Assembly (NCBI GenBank): GCA_021795795.1
Contig: JAJYPA010000057.1
Location: forward strand, 1 to 27,166
Direction: 5' to 3'
DNA: 27,166 nt
Source: Pseudomonadota bacterium
Lineage (GTDB): Bacteria; Pseudomonadota; Gammaproteobacteria; Halothiobacillales; Halothiobacillaceae
Of the stretch, positions 1 through 9,535 are shown piece after piece (positions within the stretch are counted from its first letter, which is position 1; each line of letters opens with the position of its first letter). The notes beneath the pieces were generated by a model. It was not told the origin of the DNA, made no database searches, and saw only the letters and a list, made by a program, of their open reading frames with translations. A program made the translations under genes and the position numbers.

Positions 1-78
1 GATCCGTCCAATGGCCTCAGGTCTGCCACTCCTCCACCCGCATTCCACCACCACACCCCACTTCTCTACGGTGGCGTA
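1..78. other. Window-edge sequence beyond the SIR2 truncation
   Basis: No gene can be called here. It is the sequence that replaces the expected remainder of the SIR2-like gene. The minus-strand frame reopens after the SIR2 stop and stays open to the window edge, but I do not recognise the resulting peptide. It could be the end of an inserted element or of another island, but no terminal inverted repeat can be seen within the window. Confidence 0.3.
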
Positions 79-1299
79 TCATGAGAAAAAACAGCCGGTG
101 GATTGCGATTCAGTGCGGGAGACAACAGCAGGCCGCCGAATCAGGCTAAAGCGTAGATTGGTGTCCACTTTGTCTTGGGGCGGCACGCCAAAGCGGGTCA
201 GATCGCCGTGCCCGAAGCGCTCGTGCGCGAAGGGCTCCAGCAGCCAGTCCAGTGAAGGGGCGGGATTGAAGTCGGAGAAGCGCTTCGCCGGTAAACCAGA
301 TTTGTCCGACAAGGCCCATAGCATTCGCCCGACGAAATCCTCCTGCCGCGTGCTATCCTGCGGGCGCGCCAGGGCGTGTTTTACGACGATGGCTTCTTTT
401 CCCTGCACGCCGTCACGGTAGGTTTCTGCCCATGCGTGCAGGGTCTGGTGCAGCGAAGAATGGTCGTAGTTGCCTGCGGGTACGTCGTAGAGAATAGGCG
501 TGACGCCCTTGGCCTCCCATTCGATGGTCTTCCGGTGCTCTTGCCCCGGTTCGCAATCACCCAGTGCCCAAGCCTGCGGTGTGACTTCGCCCAGCATCCG
601 GTCGGCCGCCAGCGCATCCATCATGTAGCGCAGCACTGGGTCGTTGATGCTGTAACCCACAAAGCAGACCACGTAATTGCGGAACAGTTCGCTCACAAAG
701 CGTGCCGCCCACCGCTCTGTGAGGTAGGCCAAGCCGAAATCTCCACTGGTGACCACCAGACGGTTCAGGGCTGTGTCGTCCACCGTTTCGGTCAGCAGGC
801 CGTGCAGGTAGACCAGCCCGTCCCAGCGGCTGTTCTTTGGAATAGGCAGCATCGGGGCTGCGTAGGCTTGGAACGCCTGGCCAGTGCGTTTGGCAGCCAC
901 GTGAAAGATGCGATCGAAGTTGGTGGTGACCAACCGCAGCGCACCTTCGCGGCTGCGCGCCAGACGTAGCAGCGCCGCCTGCGTATCGGTGGCACCCTTG
1001 CGACGGAGTTTCGGTTTCAGCGCCTGCGCCAGCTTGCTTCGGACAGCCAGTCGTTGACCCGGAAGGCGGCGCTCCAGCAAATCAAGTGTGGCATCGAACT
1101 GTCCGCGCTCGAAGGCGTCTCGCTCAATGTCGGAGAGTGTTGTGCCATTCAGCAGGTAGATCTGTTCCACCAGCCCCTTGAAGCCAGGCAGGCCTGCGGG
1201 GTAAGAGATGCCCGCACCACAGAAAAACACCACGCGGCCTTCCTCGTGCGCCTGCAAGAGCGCATCCGGGATGTCGGGGCCGTTGCTCACGAACTGCAC
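79..1299 (-). CDS. SIR2-domain protein, C-terminally truncated
   Basis: The product is 406 residues with an N-terminal SIR2-like NAD-binding/hydrolase domain. Visible motifs are GAGIS at 28-32, TTNFD at 125-129, YLHG at 164-167 (putative catalytic His166) and VGYS at 214-217. Proteins of this type are known as NAD-consuming effectors in anti-phage systems, and that role here is inferred. The start is a GTG at 1299; the first residues (MQFV..NGPDIP) match my memory of the family N-terminus. As I recall, relatives are much longer (about 1,000 residues or more). Here the family-like sequence stops near residue 391 (about position 126), followed by some 15 unrelated residues and a stop, so the C-terminal part is missing. 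It is the last gene of the minus-strand defence cluster, 57 bp after the rhuM-like gene. The domain call is firm; activity of the shortened protein is doubtful. Confidence 0.75.
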   Translation of the reverse strand: MQFVSNGPDIPDALLQAHEEGRVVFFCGAGISYPAGLPGFKGLVEQIYLLNGTTLSDIERDAFERGQFDATLDLLERRLPGQRLAVRSKLAQALKPKLRRKGATDTQAALLRLARSREGALRLVTTNFDRIFHVAAKRTGQAFQAYAAPMLPIPKNSRWDGLVYLHGLLTETVDDTALNRLVVTSGDFGLAYLTERWAARFVSELFRNYVVCFVGYSINDPVLRYMMDALAADRMLGEVTPQAWALGDCEPGQEHRKTIEWEAKGVTPILYDVPAGNYDHSSLHQTLHAWAETYRDGVQGKEAIVVKHALARPQDSTRQEDFVGRMLWALSDKSGLPAKRFSDFNPAPSLDWLLEPFAHERFGHGDLTRFGVPPQDKVDTNLRFSLIRRPAVVSRTESQSTGCFFS

Positions 1300-1356
1300 A
1301 GTTAGGGTGCCTTCGGAGAGATACGCAAGGCTAGGAGATAGACAGTACTCATCGGA

Positions 1357-2433
1357 TTACACATCGTCATCACCTTGCTTCTCGCCAGACTCAATCTGTT
1401 TCAGAATTCGGTCAAAATCGCTCTCGAACAAGCGGTCCTGCACGATGCGGTATTTCTCGAATTCGCTTTCGGCGTGAGCCTTGGCGATTTCTGCAGACAC
1501 TTTGCCTACATCCTGCAGAATTTTCCGATCCCACAGTTTCAGGAAGCCGCGCAAGCGCTCTTCCCAATCCTGCATGGTCATGGGGATGCGGCGCATCGCC
1601 TGGAGTTCAGCCATGTCCAGATAGGCCGACACGATCCGCTGCATCTGCGCCATCTCGAACTCTGAGAGGTAGTTCTTGGCGATAGAAACATCGTATTTGT
1701 GGATTTTGCCGTGGGGTGCGCCTTCCCAGTGGGTCAGACCCATGCTGTCCTTCTGGTGATCAGCACGCTCTACGATTACTTCCGCTGCCGTCTGCCCGTG
1801 AATGGCGTAATGCAGTTTGTTCTGAACCGCCGCAAAAAAGCGTTTCGTCGCCGTGGCCGAAGGGTCGTAATCCAGCGCGGTGGCGTAGATGTCGGTGATC
1901 TTCTGGTAGAACTTGCGTTCGGAGAGCCGGATTTCCCGAATCTTCTCCAACTGCCGCTCGAAGAAATCTTCCGTCAGCACGCTGCCGCCGCTCTTCAAAC
2001 GATCCATATCCATGACCCAGCCCTGAATCGTGTAGTCCTTGACGATCTGGTTGGCCCATTTTCGAAACTGCACCGCGCGCTCGTTTTCGATCTTGAAACC
2101 TACAGCAATGATGGCCTGCAGGCTGTAGTGATCGACCTTGCGCTGAACCTCCCGGTCGCCTTCGGTTTGAACCATTAAGTACTGCTTAACAGTTGCCACG
2201 CGCTCCAGTTCGTTGTCGGCATAGATGCGCTTCAAATGCTGGCTGATGGCCGGTACTGACACATCGTAGAGGGTGGCCATCATCTTTTGCGTGAGCCAGA
2301 GGTTTTCATCCGCATAGCGCATTTCCATGCTGGCGCTGCCGTTGCCGGTGGCCGCTACAAACGTCAAGTATTCGGCGGCCGAGGAGCGGATGAGGGAGAC
2401 CTCGGTTTTCTTGGAGTGCTTCAGGTTTGTCAT
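1357..2433 (-). CDS. rhuM: RhuM-family protein (virulence RhuM-like)
   Basis: The 358-residue product matches the RhuM family, named from Salmonella pathogenicity island 3 and common beside type I restriction loci. The N-terminal half has a helix-turn-helix-like segment (NLWLTQKMMATLYDVSVPAI, about 44-63) followed by the family stretch with VDHYSLQAIIAVGF and FRKWAN. The C-terminal third is charged and helical (Ala/Glu/Lys-rich). Its biochemical role is unknown; DNA binding or regulation is inferred from the HTH-like N-terminus. The ATG at 2433 lies one base after the stop of the AlbA_2 gene, so the two are probably translationally coupled, and a GAGGAG lies about 11 nt upstream. It sits between the AlbA_2 regulator and the SIR2 protein in the same transcriptional direction. 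Confidence 0.82.
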   Translation of the reverse strand: MTNLKHSKKTEVSLIRSSAAEYLTFVAATGNGSASMEMRYADENLWLTQKMMATLYDVSVPAISQHLKRIYADNELERVATVKQYLMVQTEGDREVQRKVDHYSLQAIIAVGFKIENERAVQFRKWANQIVKDYTIQGWVMDMDRLKSGGSVLTEDFFERQLEKIREIRLSERKFYQKITDIYATALDYDPSATATKRFFAAVQNKLHYAIHGQTAAEVIVERADHQKDSMGLTHWEGAPHGKIHKYDVSIAKNYLSEFEMAQMQRIVSAYLDMAELQAMRRIPMTMQDWEERLRGFLKLWDRKILQDVGKVSAEIAKAHAESEFEKYRIVQDRLFESDFDRILKQIESGEKQGDDDV

Positions 2434-2434
2434 G

Positions 2435-3982
2435 TCAGGGCAATCTCCTCGAATTCGGCAAGTGGATTGTTTCCAGCCAGCGTTGCCCGAGGGCAGTTAG
2501 TCGGTAACGCTGACTGCGGCTATTCGGCTTGTCAGGCAGGGTCATTTCGATGACGCCCTGATCCAGTGCTGGTACCAAATAGGTCTTGCGGAAGTGCTCC
2601 CGATCAGCAAGCCCCAGAGCATCCTGAATGGCCTGTCGGGTCATTTCCCCCATTATCCTGGACAGTAGCATTCCCACTTGCGGGGTGACTTGCGGGGTGA
2701 CTTGCGGGGAGTCTGCTGGCGGGACAATCGCCAGCGGATGTCGCGGCAAACGGATCACGAACGAGAGGCGGTCGTCGTCCGTCTCGAACAGCGGCGCAGG
2801 CGAGCCGTTAGCCGCCATTTCTTTCAGAATTTTCGGGACGCCGGTGGAGCGCCCTTCGGTCATCTCCAGTTCCTTGAGGAACTCCCCAATCCGCCGGTTG
2901 CGGTAGCGGCGGCTGACAATACGCCCCGCCTGAAAGTCCTCCAGCCGGATCGACCGATCCGGGCCGGGGAAACTCAAGATGACCAGTTCTTCGTTGCTGA
3001 TGCGCACCTCAATGGGCTCGCGTTCTTCGTAGGACCGGTGGTAGACCGCGTTGACCAAGGCTTCCTCGATGGCGGCGTAGGGGAAGTTCCAGACCCGCGT
3101 AGCCTCGGCGCGGTCAGGATGCTTGATAACCGTCTGGCGCAGGTAGTTGCGCTGGATGTAGTTCAGGGCCTCACGCGTCATCCGCGCCAGCGGCCCCTTG
3201 AAAATCTTTTCCTCGAAGCGATCACCGCCTGCGCCTTCGGGGAACCAGACCACATCGATCTGCACGCCAGGGAAAAATCGCTCCGGCGTCTCATTGAAAA
3301 ACAGCAAACCCACGTTTTTGGGCCACGGCGACTCAGTGGGCCCGCCCGCCACGTTCATCTGCCGAGCCAATGCCTCGATCGATAATCCGGGCGCGTCCGC
3401 CGCCAATGCGCTATCCACCTCCTGTAAAAATACCTGCATCAGGGGTTTGGACAAATCGTCGATCCGTGCCAACTGGTTGTAGCGGTCGTCGAATGGCACC
3501 TTGGCCGCTAGGCTCAGCAGTTCCTGCTCGGTCTCGCCCTTGGCCTCGACCGTGCTGCTATAACGTCGGATGTAGTAGCGCCACGTCTTTTTGTTTGCGG
3601 TAGCAACTTCCGGCGCCTTGTAGGGCCGGGTCTGGCCGCCCGGCGCCCACAGCACGATCAGTTTGCGCCCCTCAACTTCCTCAATGCTCAATATCGGAAA
3701 ATATGGCGGCTCGATCAACTGGCAGTGGGCCAGCAATTCCCGCTGGATTTTGTCCATCTGGTTGTCTGGCAAACCCACCGGCGGAAATACCGGCTGGCCA
3801 TTGGCATCGCAATCCTGCCCGATCACCACATAGCCGCCGCCGAGGTTCTCGAAGTCATTGGCAAAGGCGCATACGGTGCGAATGATCGGGTCTGGGTTCC
3901 ATCCGGTTTTGTACTCGATGCGCTCGCCCTCGACCGTGCGCTGGCGCAGCAGGTCGGTAAGGTTGATGGGGAGTTTGGTCAT
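2435..3982 (-). CDS. AlbA_2/Schlafen-type putative DNA-binding ATP-binding protein
   Basis: The 515-residue product has the layout of AlbA_2-HATPase regulators. An N-terminal AlbA_2 domain includes ERIEYKTGW (about 19-27) and GGGYVVIGQD. A central GHKL-like ATP-binding region contains the EEALVNAVYHRSYEE box. A Thr/Gln/Pro linker repeating PQVT leads to a C-terminal winged helix (REHFRKTYLVPAL region). Such proteins are often next to type I restriction genes and are thought to be transcriptional regulators; no enzymatic role is established. The ATG at 3982 is preceded by an AAGG-containing purine-rich stretch. It follows hsdR after about 100 bp and runs directly into rhuM with a one-base gap. 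The linker is coded by a 12-bp tandem repeat, listed separately. It is not a nuclease as far as I can see. Confidence 0.8.
   Translation of the reverse strand: MTKLPINLTDLLRQRTVEGERIEYKTGWNPDPIIRTVCAFANDFENLGGGYVVIGQDCDANGQPVFPPVGLPDNQMDKIQRELLAHCQLIEPPYFPILSIEEVEGRKLIVLWAPGGQTRPYKAPEVATANKKTWRYYIRRYSSTVEAKGETEQELLSLAAKVPFDDRYNQLARIDDLSKPLMQVFLQEVDSALAADAPGLSIEALARQMNVAGGPTESPWPKNVGLLFFNETPERFFPGVQIDVVWFPEGAGGDRFEEKIFKGPLARMTREALNYIQRNYLRQTVIKHPDRAEATRVWNFPYAAIEEALVNAVYHRSYEEREPIEVRISNEELVILSFPGPDRSIRLEDFQAGRIVSRRYRNRRIGEFLKELEMTEGRSTGVPKILKEMAANGSPAPLFETDDDRLSFVIRLPRHPLAIVPPADSPQVTPQVTPQVGMLLSRIMGEMTRQAIQDALGLADREHFRKTYLVPALDQGVIEMTLPDKPNSRSQRYRLTALGQRWLETIHLPNSRRLP
2676..2711. repeat. Three 12-bp tandem repeats coding PQVT linker
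   Basis: Plus-strand unit ACTTGCGGGGTG occurs at 2676-2687 and 2688-2699, and a third copy with one change (GGAG end) at 2700-2711. On the coding strand it gives the repeated Pro-Gln-Val-Thr linker between the ATP-binding and winged-helix parts of the AlbA_2 protein. Copy-number change would keep the frame. Confidence 0.9.
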
Positions 3983-4082
3983 ATCAGCGCCACCTTATTC
4001 CTGACCCGCCAAACCGGCCTCCGACCAGAACGCTGTCGGTACTGTTGGTGCGACGATTGGGAATGAACATGGCATCCATCCC

Positions 4083-7000
4083 TCAGACCTGCCCACCCAC
4101 ACCCTTGAACTTCTCAACGAAAGCAGCGAGTTTCTGGAACACGCTTTGTTTTTTGGTCAGGTATTGCGGATTAAGTGGGCTCATCTTGGGCAGAACGGCA
4201 TTGAGCTCAGTTCCATTGTCACTGGCAAATTCCCGTTTTAGTGAGGTAGCGATATAGCGTCTGGCTGCATCCGCATTCAGGTTCTCGGCACTGATCAGTT
4301 CTTGCGCCTCACGCTGCTGTTCCGCTTGGGCAAAGGTGAAGAAGGCGTCTATCACACTGGCCTTGTCGCCAATCTGATCCAGGTCGGTCTGGTTAATAAA
4401 GTCAACCAGCAAACTCTCCTTGGCGCGGTTGCCTAGGCTGGCACGAATCACCCGGCGTACATCCTCGACCAGTGAGGCTTTGTCCTTGACCTTCTTATTG
4501 TTCTCAAAAATCAATTCCAGAATATAGTCCAGGTTGATTTCTTGTGACTTCAGCAGATCCACCTCAAAGACCACGTCGTCCCAGTCGATGGTGGATTTGT
4601 CTTTCTCGGCGGAAGTTTTTTCCTGACGCAGCCAATCGCGAACGTCGTTATAGGTCGAGCGGTAGTCCTGGATTTTTCGTTCGGCGGGTATCTTTATCGC
4701 TTGCAGTGCTGCCAGATCATCATCGCTCAAATAATGCTTGGCTTTGAACTCCGCAACTGCAGTCGGGTCGTTCATGTCGATGCCTAGCAAGGCCTTGAGG
4801 CAGGCGAACTCATCATAGTTCTGCAGCACGTTCTCAACGCGCAAATACTCACCAAACAGCTTCGCAAAGGCCTTTTTGTCGGACTCTTTTTCAATGGCAG
4901 AGGGATCGGGAAAGCGCTGCTCCAATTCCTTCACTACTTCCACAAATCCACGACGCGCCTCACCGGTCACTACATCGGTAAAGCCGTCCATGTATTCCTT
5001 GTAACTCTTCTCCAGGACCACGTTCTTGGTGTTTTTATCACCGAACAAGGTGATGGCGTCAATGGTTGCCTGCTCCAGATCGCGGAAGGTGACGATATTG
5101 CCGAAGGTTTTGGTAGCGTCAAAAATGCGGTTGGTCCGCGAATAAGCCTGCATCAAGCCGTGGTAGCGCAGGTTCTTGTCCACGAACAAGGTGTTCAGCG
5201 TGGGAGCATCAAAGCCGGTCAGGAACATGCCCACCACAATCAACAGGTCGATTTCCTTGGCTTTGACCTGTTTGGCCAGGTCGCGGTAATAGTTCTGAAA
5301 GCCATTGCTATCCACGCTGAAGTTGGTTTTGAACAGCGCGTTGTAGTCAGCGATGGCTGCGCTCAGGAACTCCTTGGCGCTGCTATTCATGGCTGAAACA
5401 TCAAAACTTTCATCCTGAATGTCGCCCACGGCATCCTGTTCTTCGTTCGCGGCAAACGAGAAGATGGTGGCTACTTTCAGGGGCTTGTCGCTGTTCTTCT
5501 GCAGCTCCCTGAAAGATTCGTAATACAGTTTCGCGGCATCCACGCTGCTCACGGCAAACATGGCATTGAAGCCTTTCGCCCCAATTTGCAGGCGGTGGGT
5601 TTTTTGCCGGAAATTGTTCAGGATGTACTGGGTAATCTCGCGGATGCGGTCGGGGTGCAACAAGGCCTGCTTGTTTTCCGCTGCGCTGAGATTTTTCTCG
5701 TCCTGCTCGGTTTCAATGGCTTTGAACTGTGGGCGCACGTCGTTGTAGTCTACCTTGAACTTCAGCACTTTTTCATCACGAATGGCATCGGTGATGACAT
5801 AAGAGTGCAACTCACGACCAAACACGCTGGCGGTGGTTTCTGCGCCCAGGGCATTTTGCGGGAAGATCGGCGTGCCGGTAAAGCCAAACTGATAGAACTT
5901 CTTGAACTTTTTCTTCAGGTTTTTCTGTGCTTCACCGAACTGGCTGCGGTGGCATTCATCAAAAATGAAGACCACCTGCTTGCCATAGATAGGCAGGTCA
6001 CCTTCGCTCTTCATCAGGTTATTGAGCTTCTGGATGGTGGTGACGATGATCTTGTTGTCGTCCTTATCCAGGTTGCGCTTGAGGCCCGCGGTGCTGTCAG
6101 AGCCGTTCACGCTATCCGGTGAAAAGCGTTGGTATTCCTTCATGGTCTGATAGTCCAGATCCTTACGGTCCACCACGAAGAACACCTTGTCGATAAATTC
6201 CAGCTCGGTGGCCAAACGCGCCGCCTTGAAACTGGTCAGGGTCTTGCCAGAGCCAGTAGTGTGCCAAATGAAGCCGCCGCTTTCCGTATTGCTCCAGTTC
6301 TTGGCCTGCCAAGCGCTCTTGATCTTCCACAGAATGCGCTCGGTGGCGGCAATCTGATAAGGGCGCATCACCAGCAGCGTGTTGCTGACATCAAACACCG
6401 AGTAATGCAGCAGCACATTAAGCAGGGTGTGCTTCTGGAAGAAGGTGGCGGTAAAGTCTTTCAGGTCCTTGATCAGGCTGTTATCCGCCTTCGCCCAGTT
6501 CATGGTGAAGTCGAAGCTGCTCTTGTTGCGCTGGGCAGTGTTGGCGAAATAACGGCTGTCGGTGCCGTTGGAGACCACAAACAGCTGCAAATACTTGAAC
6601 AAGGAGTGTTCACTATTGAAACTCTCCTTGCTGTAGCGATGTACCTGGTTAAAGGCTTCACGAATCGCCACGCCGCGCTTCTTTAATTCCACCTGAACCA
6701 GTGGCAGACCATTGACCAGAATCGTCACGTCATAGCGATTAGCGTGGCTACCGGTCTGCTCGAACTGCTTGATCACCTGCACTTTGTTGTGGGCAATGTT
6801 TTCCTTGTCCAGTAGGTAGATGTTCTGGATATGCCCGTCGTCGAAGACAAAATCGTGAATGTAATCGTCGTGAATCTTGCGGGTTTTCTCGACGATGCCA
6901 TCGCTGGGCTTGTCCAGCCAGGTCTCCGCAAAGCGCAGCCACTCACCGTCTGAAAACTGCACGCTGTTGAGCGCCTGTAGCTGCACACGCACATTGGCCA

Positions 7001-7184
7001 GCAAGGCTTCAGGGGTATTCAGCGTAGGCAGGAACTCATAGCCCTGATTGACCAAATCCTGAATAAACTCGCGCTCCAGATCGCCTTCGCTCTGGTAGCT
7101 TTCTGCGACCTTCCATTCCTGAATGTACTTATCCAGAACGATGAAGTTGTTGGATTCAGCAATTGGCTTGGCGTAATCAACCAT
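4083..7184 (-). CDS. hsdR: Type I restriction enzyme R subunit (HsdR, type IC-like)
   Basis: The motor and nuclease subunit of the type I complex. With the start at 7184 it has 1033 residues, close to EcoR124I HsdR (about 1038). The PD-(D/E)XK nuclease residues read Asp152, Glu166 and Lys168 (in VELKK), one residue off EcoR124I D151/E165/K167. The helicase has Walker A TTGSGKT at 309-315, DECH at 409-412 and GFTGTP at 434-439. An in-frame ATG at 7211 exists, but I chose 7184 because AGGA lies at good spacing before it, the N-terminus then starts MVDYAKP, and the ATG overlaps the prrC stop by 8 bp, as expected for translational coupling. It acts with HsdM2HsdS to translocate and cut unmodified DNA. 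No frameshift or missing motif is visible. Confidence 0.95.
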   Translation of the reverse strand: MVDYAKPIAESNNFIVLDKYIQEWKVAESYQSEGDLEREFIQDLVNQGYEFLPTLNTPEALLANVRVQLQALNSVQFSDGEWLRFAETWLDKPSDGIVEKTRKIHDDYIHDFVFDDGHIQNIYLLDKENIAHNKVQVIKQFEQTGSHANRYDVTILVNGLPLVQVELKKRGVAIREAFNQVHRYSKESFNSEHSLFKYLQLFVVSNGTDSRYFANTAQRNKSSFDFTMNWAKADNSLIKDLKDFTATFFQKHTLLNVLLHYSVFDVSNTLLVMRPYQIAATERILWKIKSAWQAKNWSNTESGGFIWHTTGSGKTLTSFKAARLATELEFIDKVFFVVDRKDLDYQTMKEYQRFSPDSVNGSDSTAGLKRNLDKDDNKIIVTTIQKLNNLMKSEGDLPIYGKQVVFIFDECHRSQFGEAQKNLKKKFKKFYQFGFTGTPIFPQNALGAETTASVFGRELHSYVITDAIRDEKVLKFKVDYNDVRPQFKAIETEQDEKNLSAAENKQALLHPDRIREITQYILNNFRQKTHRLQIGAKGFNAMFAVSSVDAAKLYYESFRELQKNSDKPLKVATIFSFAANEEQDAVGDIQDESFDVSAMNSSAKEFLSAAIADYNALFKTNFSVDSNGFQNYYRDLAKQVKAKEIDLLIVVGMFLTGFDAPTLNTLFVDKNLRYHGLMQAYSRTNRIFDATKTFGNIVTFRDLEQATIDAITLFGDKNTKNVVLEKSYKEYMDGFTDVVTGEARRGFVEVVKELEQRFPDPSAIEKESDKKAFAKLFGEYLRVENVLQNYDEFACLKALLGIDMNDPTAVAEFKAKHYLSDDDLAALQAIKIPAERKIQDYRSTYNDVRDWLRQEKTSAEKDKSTIDWDDVVFEVDLLKSQEINLDYILELIFENNKKVKDKASLVEDVRRVIRASLGNRAKESLLVDFINQTDLDQIGDKASVIDAFFTFAQAEQQREAQELISAENLNADAARRYIATSLKREFASDNGTELNAVLPKMSPLNPQYLTKKQSVFQKLAAFVEKFKGVGGQV

Positions 7185-8355
7185 TTTGTTGTTCCTGCTG
7201 CCAGTAGCCATAGGTATTCAGATTCCTAAGCAGGAGACCAACCATCTCTCTCTCGGGCGGTGTCGGTTCTGCGATCTCTTCGTTGGACAAGGTGTTGTGA
7301 GGATAAAAATTCATAATCCTACTGGCGTATGCTTTTTGTTGATCGCTCGGCAACAGGTCGGACCAACTCCGATACCCAAGAAAATTGGCGGTTTTTTCAT
7401 ACAGATTGCGCAACAGTGCAAAATGGTAGCGCTGCACGTTATTTGCATCTACGGCCTGCTGGATAAGATTTTTGATGTGCAGATGGTATGAAAAGCTTTT
7501 GTTTGAATCGCCTTTTTTCTCTTCAAGAGAAAATGTGCCATCATCCAAGCGACTCAGAATATGACCGCCTTTAGCGTCGACCTCGTTATAAAGCACGTTG
7601 TAAAACAATGGGCTATGGGTCGATACGATGAACTTGACATCTGATGCACTCGATTTGATCAGTTGCCCCAGGTTTACGGCCAACTGAATCAGATGATTCT
7701 CATCCAGTGAACTTACCGGGTCATCAATAAATACATACTCAAGCTCATTGAAGTGGGCTGTTTCGCGATCAGCCGGCTCGGCAACATTGAGCACACCAAT
7801 CACCTGCTCAAGCAGCGTGTAGAAAATGCTCCAGATAAAGTTGCTTTCCTCGCCTTTGGAGATTTTCAGGTTTCCAGAATGCGTGGCATCACCGCGTTCC
7901 ATCGAAAACGTGACCTCCGAGAAGGCTTTGATGGCGATGTCTTTGCCGTCTTTATCTTTTTCTTTTCGTTCGGCATTAAAACGTGGCGTGAGCTTGTCGT
8001 TGGCGTAACGCTGAAAAGTGGAGATGATGTTCTGGTCTTGCCCTTGATCCTTCAGAACCCAGTCCGTAAAGGTGTTGGGTTGAATCTTCAGCCTGGGCTC
8101 TGCGTCTCCCGCCAAGTCGTTATCCCAATAGAACAAGTCTTCGGTGAAGGCGTTGTAATACAGTATCTTGTTACGCGACAACCCAGGTTGGTCCGCATCA
8201 TCTTCTCCGGCAATCCCATCAGTTTTGGGTGCGATGAGCTGCTTGAACTCCCGCGACAGGCGCGTCTTTCCCGTGCCGTTGAAGGCATAGATCAGTTGCA
8301 CCTTCTTCTTGGTGTCTTTCAGTTCCTGGGCGATTTCCGTTAGCGTCTTGCCCAT
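7177..8355 (-). CDS. prrC: PrrC anticodon nuclease
   Basis: The 392-residue product matches E. coli PrrC (396 aa) along its whole length as I remember it. The N-domain is an ABC-type NTPase: Walker A FNGTGKT at 25-31, signature ISKGEES at 165-171, Walker [12 protein letters not shown] at 208-218, and switch His in STHS at 245-248. The C-domain holds the anticodon-nuclease triad: Arg316 and Glu320 in LLRNLYE and His353 in FYPHN, corresponding to R320/E324/H356 of E. coli PrrC. Known PrrC proteins cut tRNA-Lys 5' of the wobble base when a phage product such as T4 Stp disables the restriction complex that holds them silent. The ATG is one base after the hsdS stop, and the gene end overlaps the hsdR start, so its dose is tied to the complex. 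All key residues are present, so it is probably functional. Confidence 0.93.
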   Translation of the reverse strand: MGKTLTEIAQELKDTKKKVQLIYAFNGTGKTRLSREFKQLIAPKTDGIAGEDDADQPGLSRNKILYYNAFTEDLFYWDNDLAGDAEPRLKIQPNTFTDWVLKDQGQDQNIISTFQRYANDKLTPRFNAERKEKDKDGKDIAIKAFSEVTFSMERGDATHSGNLKISKGEESNFIWSIFYTLLEQVIGVLNVAEPADRETAHFNELEYVFIDDPVSSLDENHLIQLAVNLGQLIKSSASDVKFIVSTHSPLFYNVLYNEVDAKGGHILSRLDDGTFSLEEKKGDSNKSFSYHLHIKNLIQQAVDANNVQRYHFALLRNLYEKTANFLGYRSWSDLLPSDQQKAYASRIMNFYPHNTLSNEEIAEPTPPEREMVGLLLRNLNTYGYWQQEQQNG

Positions 8356-8356
8356 G

Positions 8357-9535
8357 TTAGGCGTCTACCTCTTCCAGCTTGGGGAAGCTCAACAGCAGAT
8401 CGCGGTAATACTCGTATTGCTTCTGGCGCAGCTCGATTTCGCGCGGCAAGCCTTCGCTGATGGAGTTGGTGAGGGCGTCGAATTTATCCAGGATGGCGAC
8501 GATGCGAGCTTGTTCTGCAAGTGATTTTTCAGGGTCGCTTGGGCATGGCAGGGGTATTTTTATATCCTTAATCATCGGCTTGGTAAGCTGAGGTATGCCA
8601 GCCTCTGAAACTTTGTAATTATTCTCAATGGTTTTCATGAAGTAGTAGGCATACTTCAGATTCAATCTAATTTTCGGCGTCAAAACCAGCAGCCGCACTA
8701 TCGGGAAAAATGGTCTGTCTCTGAAGCTGGTCCAGCCGATCGTGCCTCTCGCAGATATGGTTAGGCTCGGTTTTTCAATCTTGGCTTTATCCGTCCATCC
8801 ATATAAGGATTTATCTCCTATCCCATTGGACAGAATTGGGATATTAAATTCTTCTGTCTCAGATTCTGATAGTGCATCTTTTGGGACGTCGCCGCCTGCA
8901 AAGATATCAAACACTTCTTCCAAAAACTTCCACTCCACTGCACCTTCTTCAAAACTCAACAATTGATCGCGATAGTAGTTGTATTGTTTTTTACGAGCGG
9001 TCAGCTCGGCGGTCAGCTCGGCGGTCAGCTCGGTGAAGGCGTCCAGAATGCGAACGATTTTGGCTTGGATTTCAAGCGATTTTTTGGGGTTTTCTGGGCA
9101 GGGAATCGGTAGGGGGATTTTTAACATCTCCCCTTTTGTTAGCTTTGACCTGTCTTTGTTGGGCAAATACGGAATGAAATCAACAATACGCAAATAATGG
9201 TACAGAAACCTGGTGTTCAGCCCTCGCTTACCACGCGCGACATGCACATGATTATTTGCCCAGAATTTTCCAGTCGCATATTGAATAGAGTAACTTTCCA
9301 GGCTTGCCGAACCATCCTCCGCGATTAGGACGTATTCGCCATCGTGGGTGTAACCATCCACATAATCCTGGATATTGTTCGCACCGTAATACGGCGTGTC
9401 ACCGGTCACGCGTAGCGAAGCCTTTACTGGTCGCCTGGCAGCGTTCGCTACTTCAACAAAGCGCTCATCGCCTAATACCGTCCATTCCACCTCAACGCCA
9501 TCAAGCCGCTTTCCCAAGAAATTCTCGCTGCTCAT
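8357..9535 (-). CDS. hsdS: Type I restriction enzyme specificity subunit (HsdS, type IC-like)
   Basis: The 392-residue product (EcoR124I HsdS is about 404) has two target-recognition domains, roughly 20-140 and 205-335, each followed by a conserved helix. The first helix region reads from [14 protein letters not shown] to [15 protein letters not shown]; the second, near the C-terminus, from [14 protein letters not shown] to [15 protein letters not shown]. The central helix carries the TAEL repeat (two full copies at 171-178 plus partial flanking units) that in EcoR124I-type enzymes sets the distance between the two half-sites. The target sequence cannot be predicted from the sequence alone. 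It starts with an ATGA overlap with hsdM at 9532-9535 and ends one base before prrC. Confidence 0.93.
   Translation of the reverse strand: MSSENFLGKRLDGVEVEWTVLGDERFVEVANAARRPVKASLRVTGDTPYYGANNIQDYVDGYTHDGEYVLIAEDGSASLESYSIQYATGKFWANNHVHVARGKRGLNTRFLYHYLRIVDFIPYLPNKDRSKLTKGEMLKIPLPIPCPENPKKSLEIQAKIVRILDAFTELTAELTAELTARKKQYNYYRDQLLSFEEGAVEWKFLEEVFDIFAGGDVPKDALSESETEEFNIPILSNGIGDKSLYGWTDKAKIEKPSLTISARGTIGWTSFRDRPFFPIVRLLVLTPKIRLNLKYAYYFMKTIENNYKVSEAGIPQLTKPMIKDIKIPLPCPSDPEKSLAEQARIVAILDKFDALTNSISEGLPREIELRQKQYEYYRDLLLSFPKLEEVDA
8996..9031. repeat. Three 12-bp tandem repeats coding the HsdS TAEL spacer
   Basis: Three contiguous 12-bp units lie at 8996-9007, 9008-9019 and 9020-9031 (plus strand GGCGGTCAGCTC; the first has A in place of the first G). 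On the coding strand they read Glu-Leu-Thr-Ala. In EcoR124I-type systems, copy changes in this repeat alter the spacer length of the recognised site. Confidence 0.92.

Noticed and set aside
7184..7211. HsdR start at 7211
   Set aside because: It would overlap prrC by 35 bp and adds nine residues unlike the family; ATG 7184 has a better ribosome site and a length and motif spacing close to EcoR124I.
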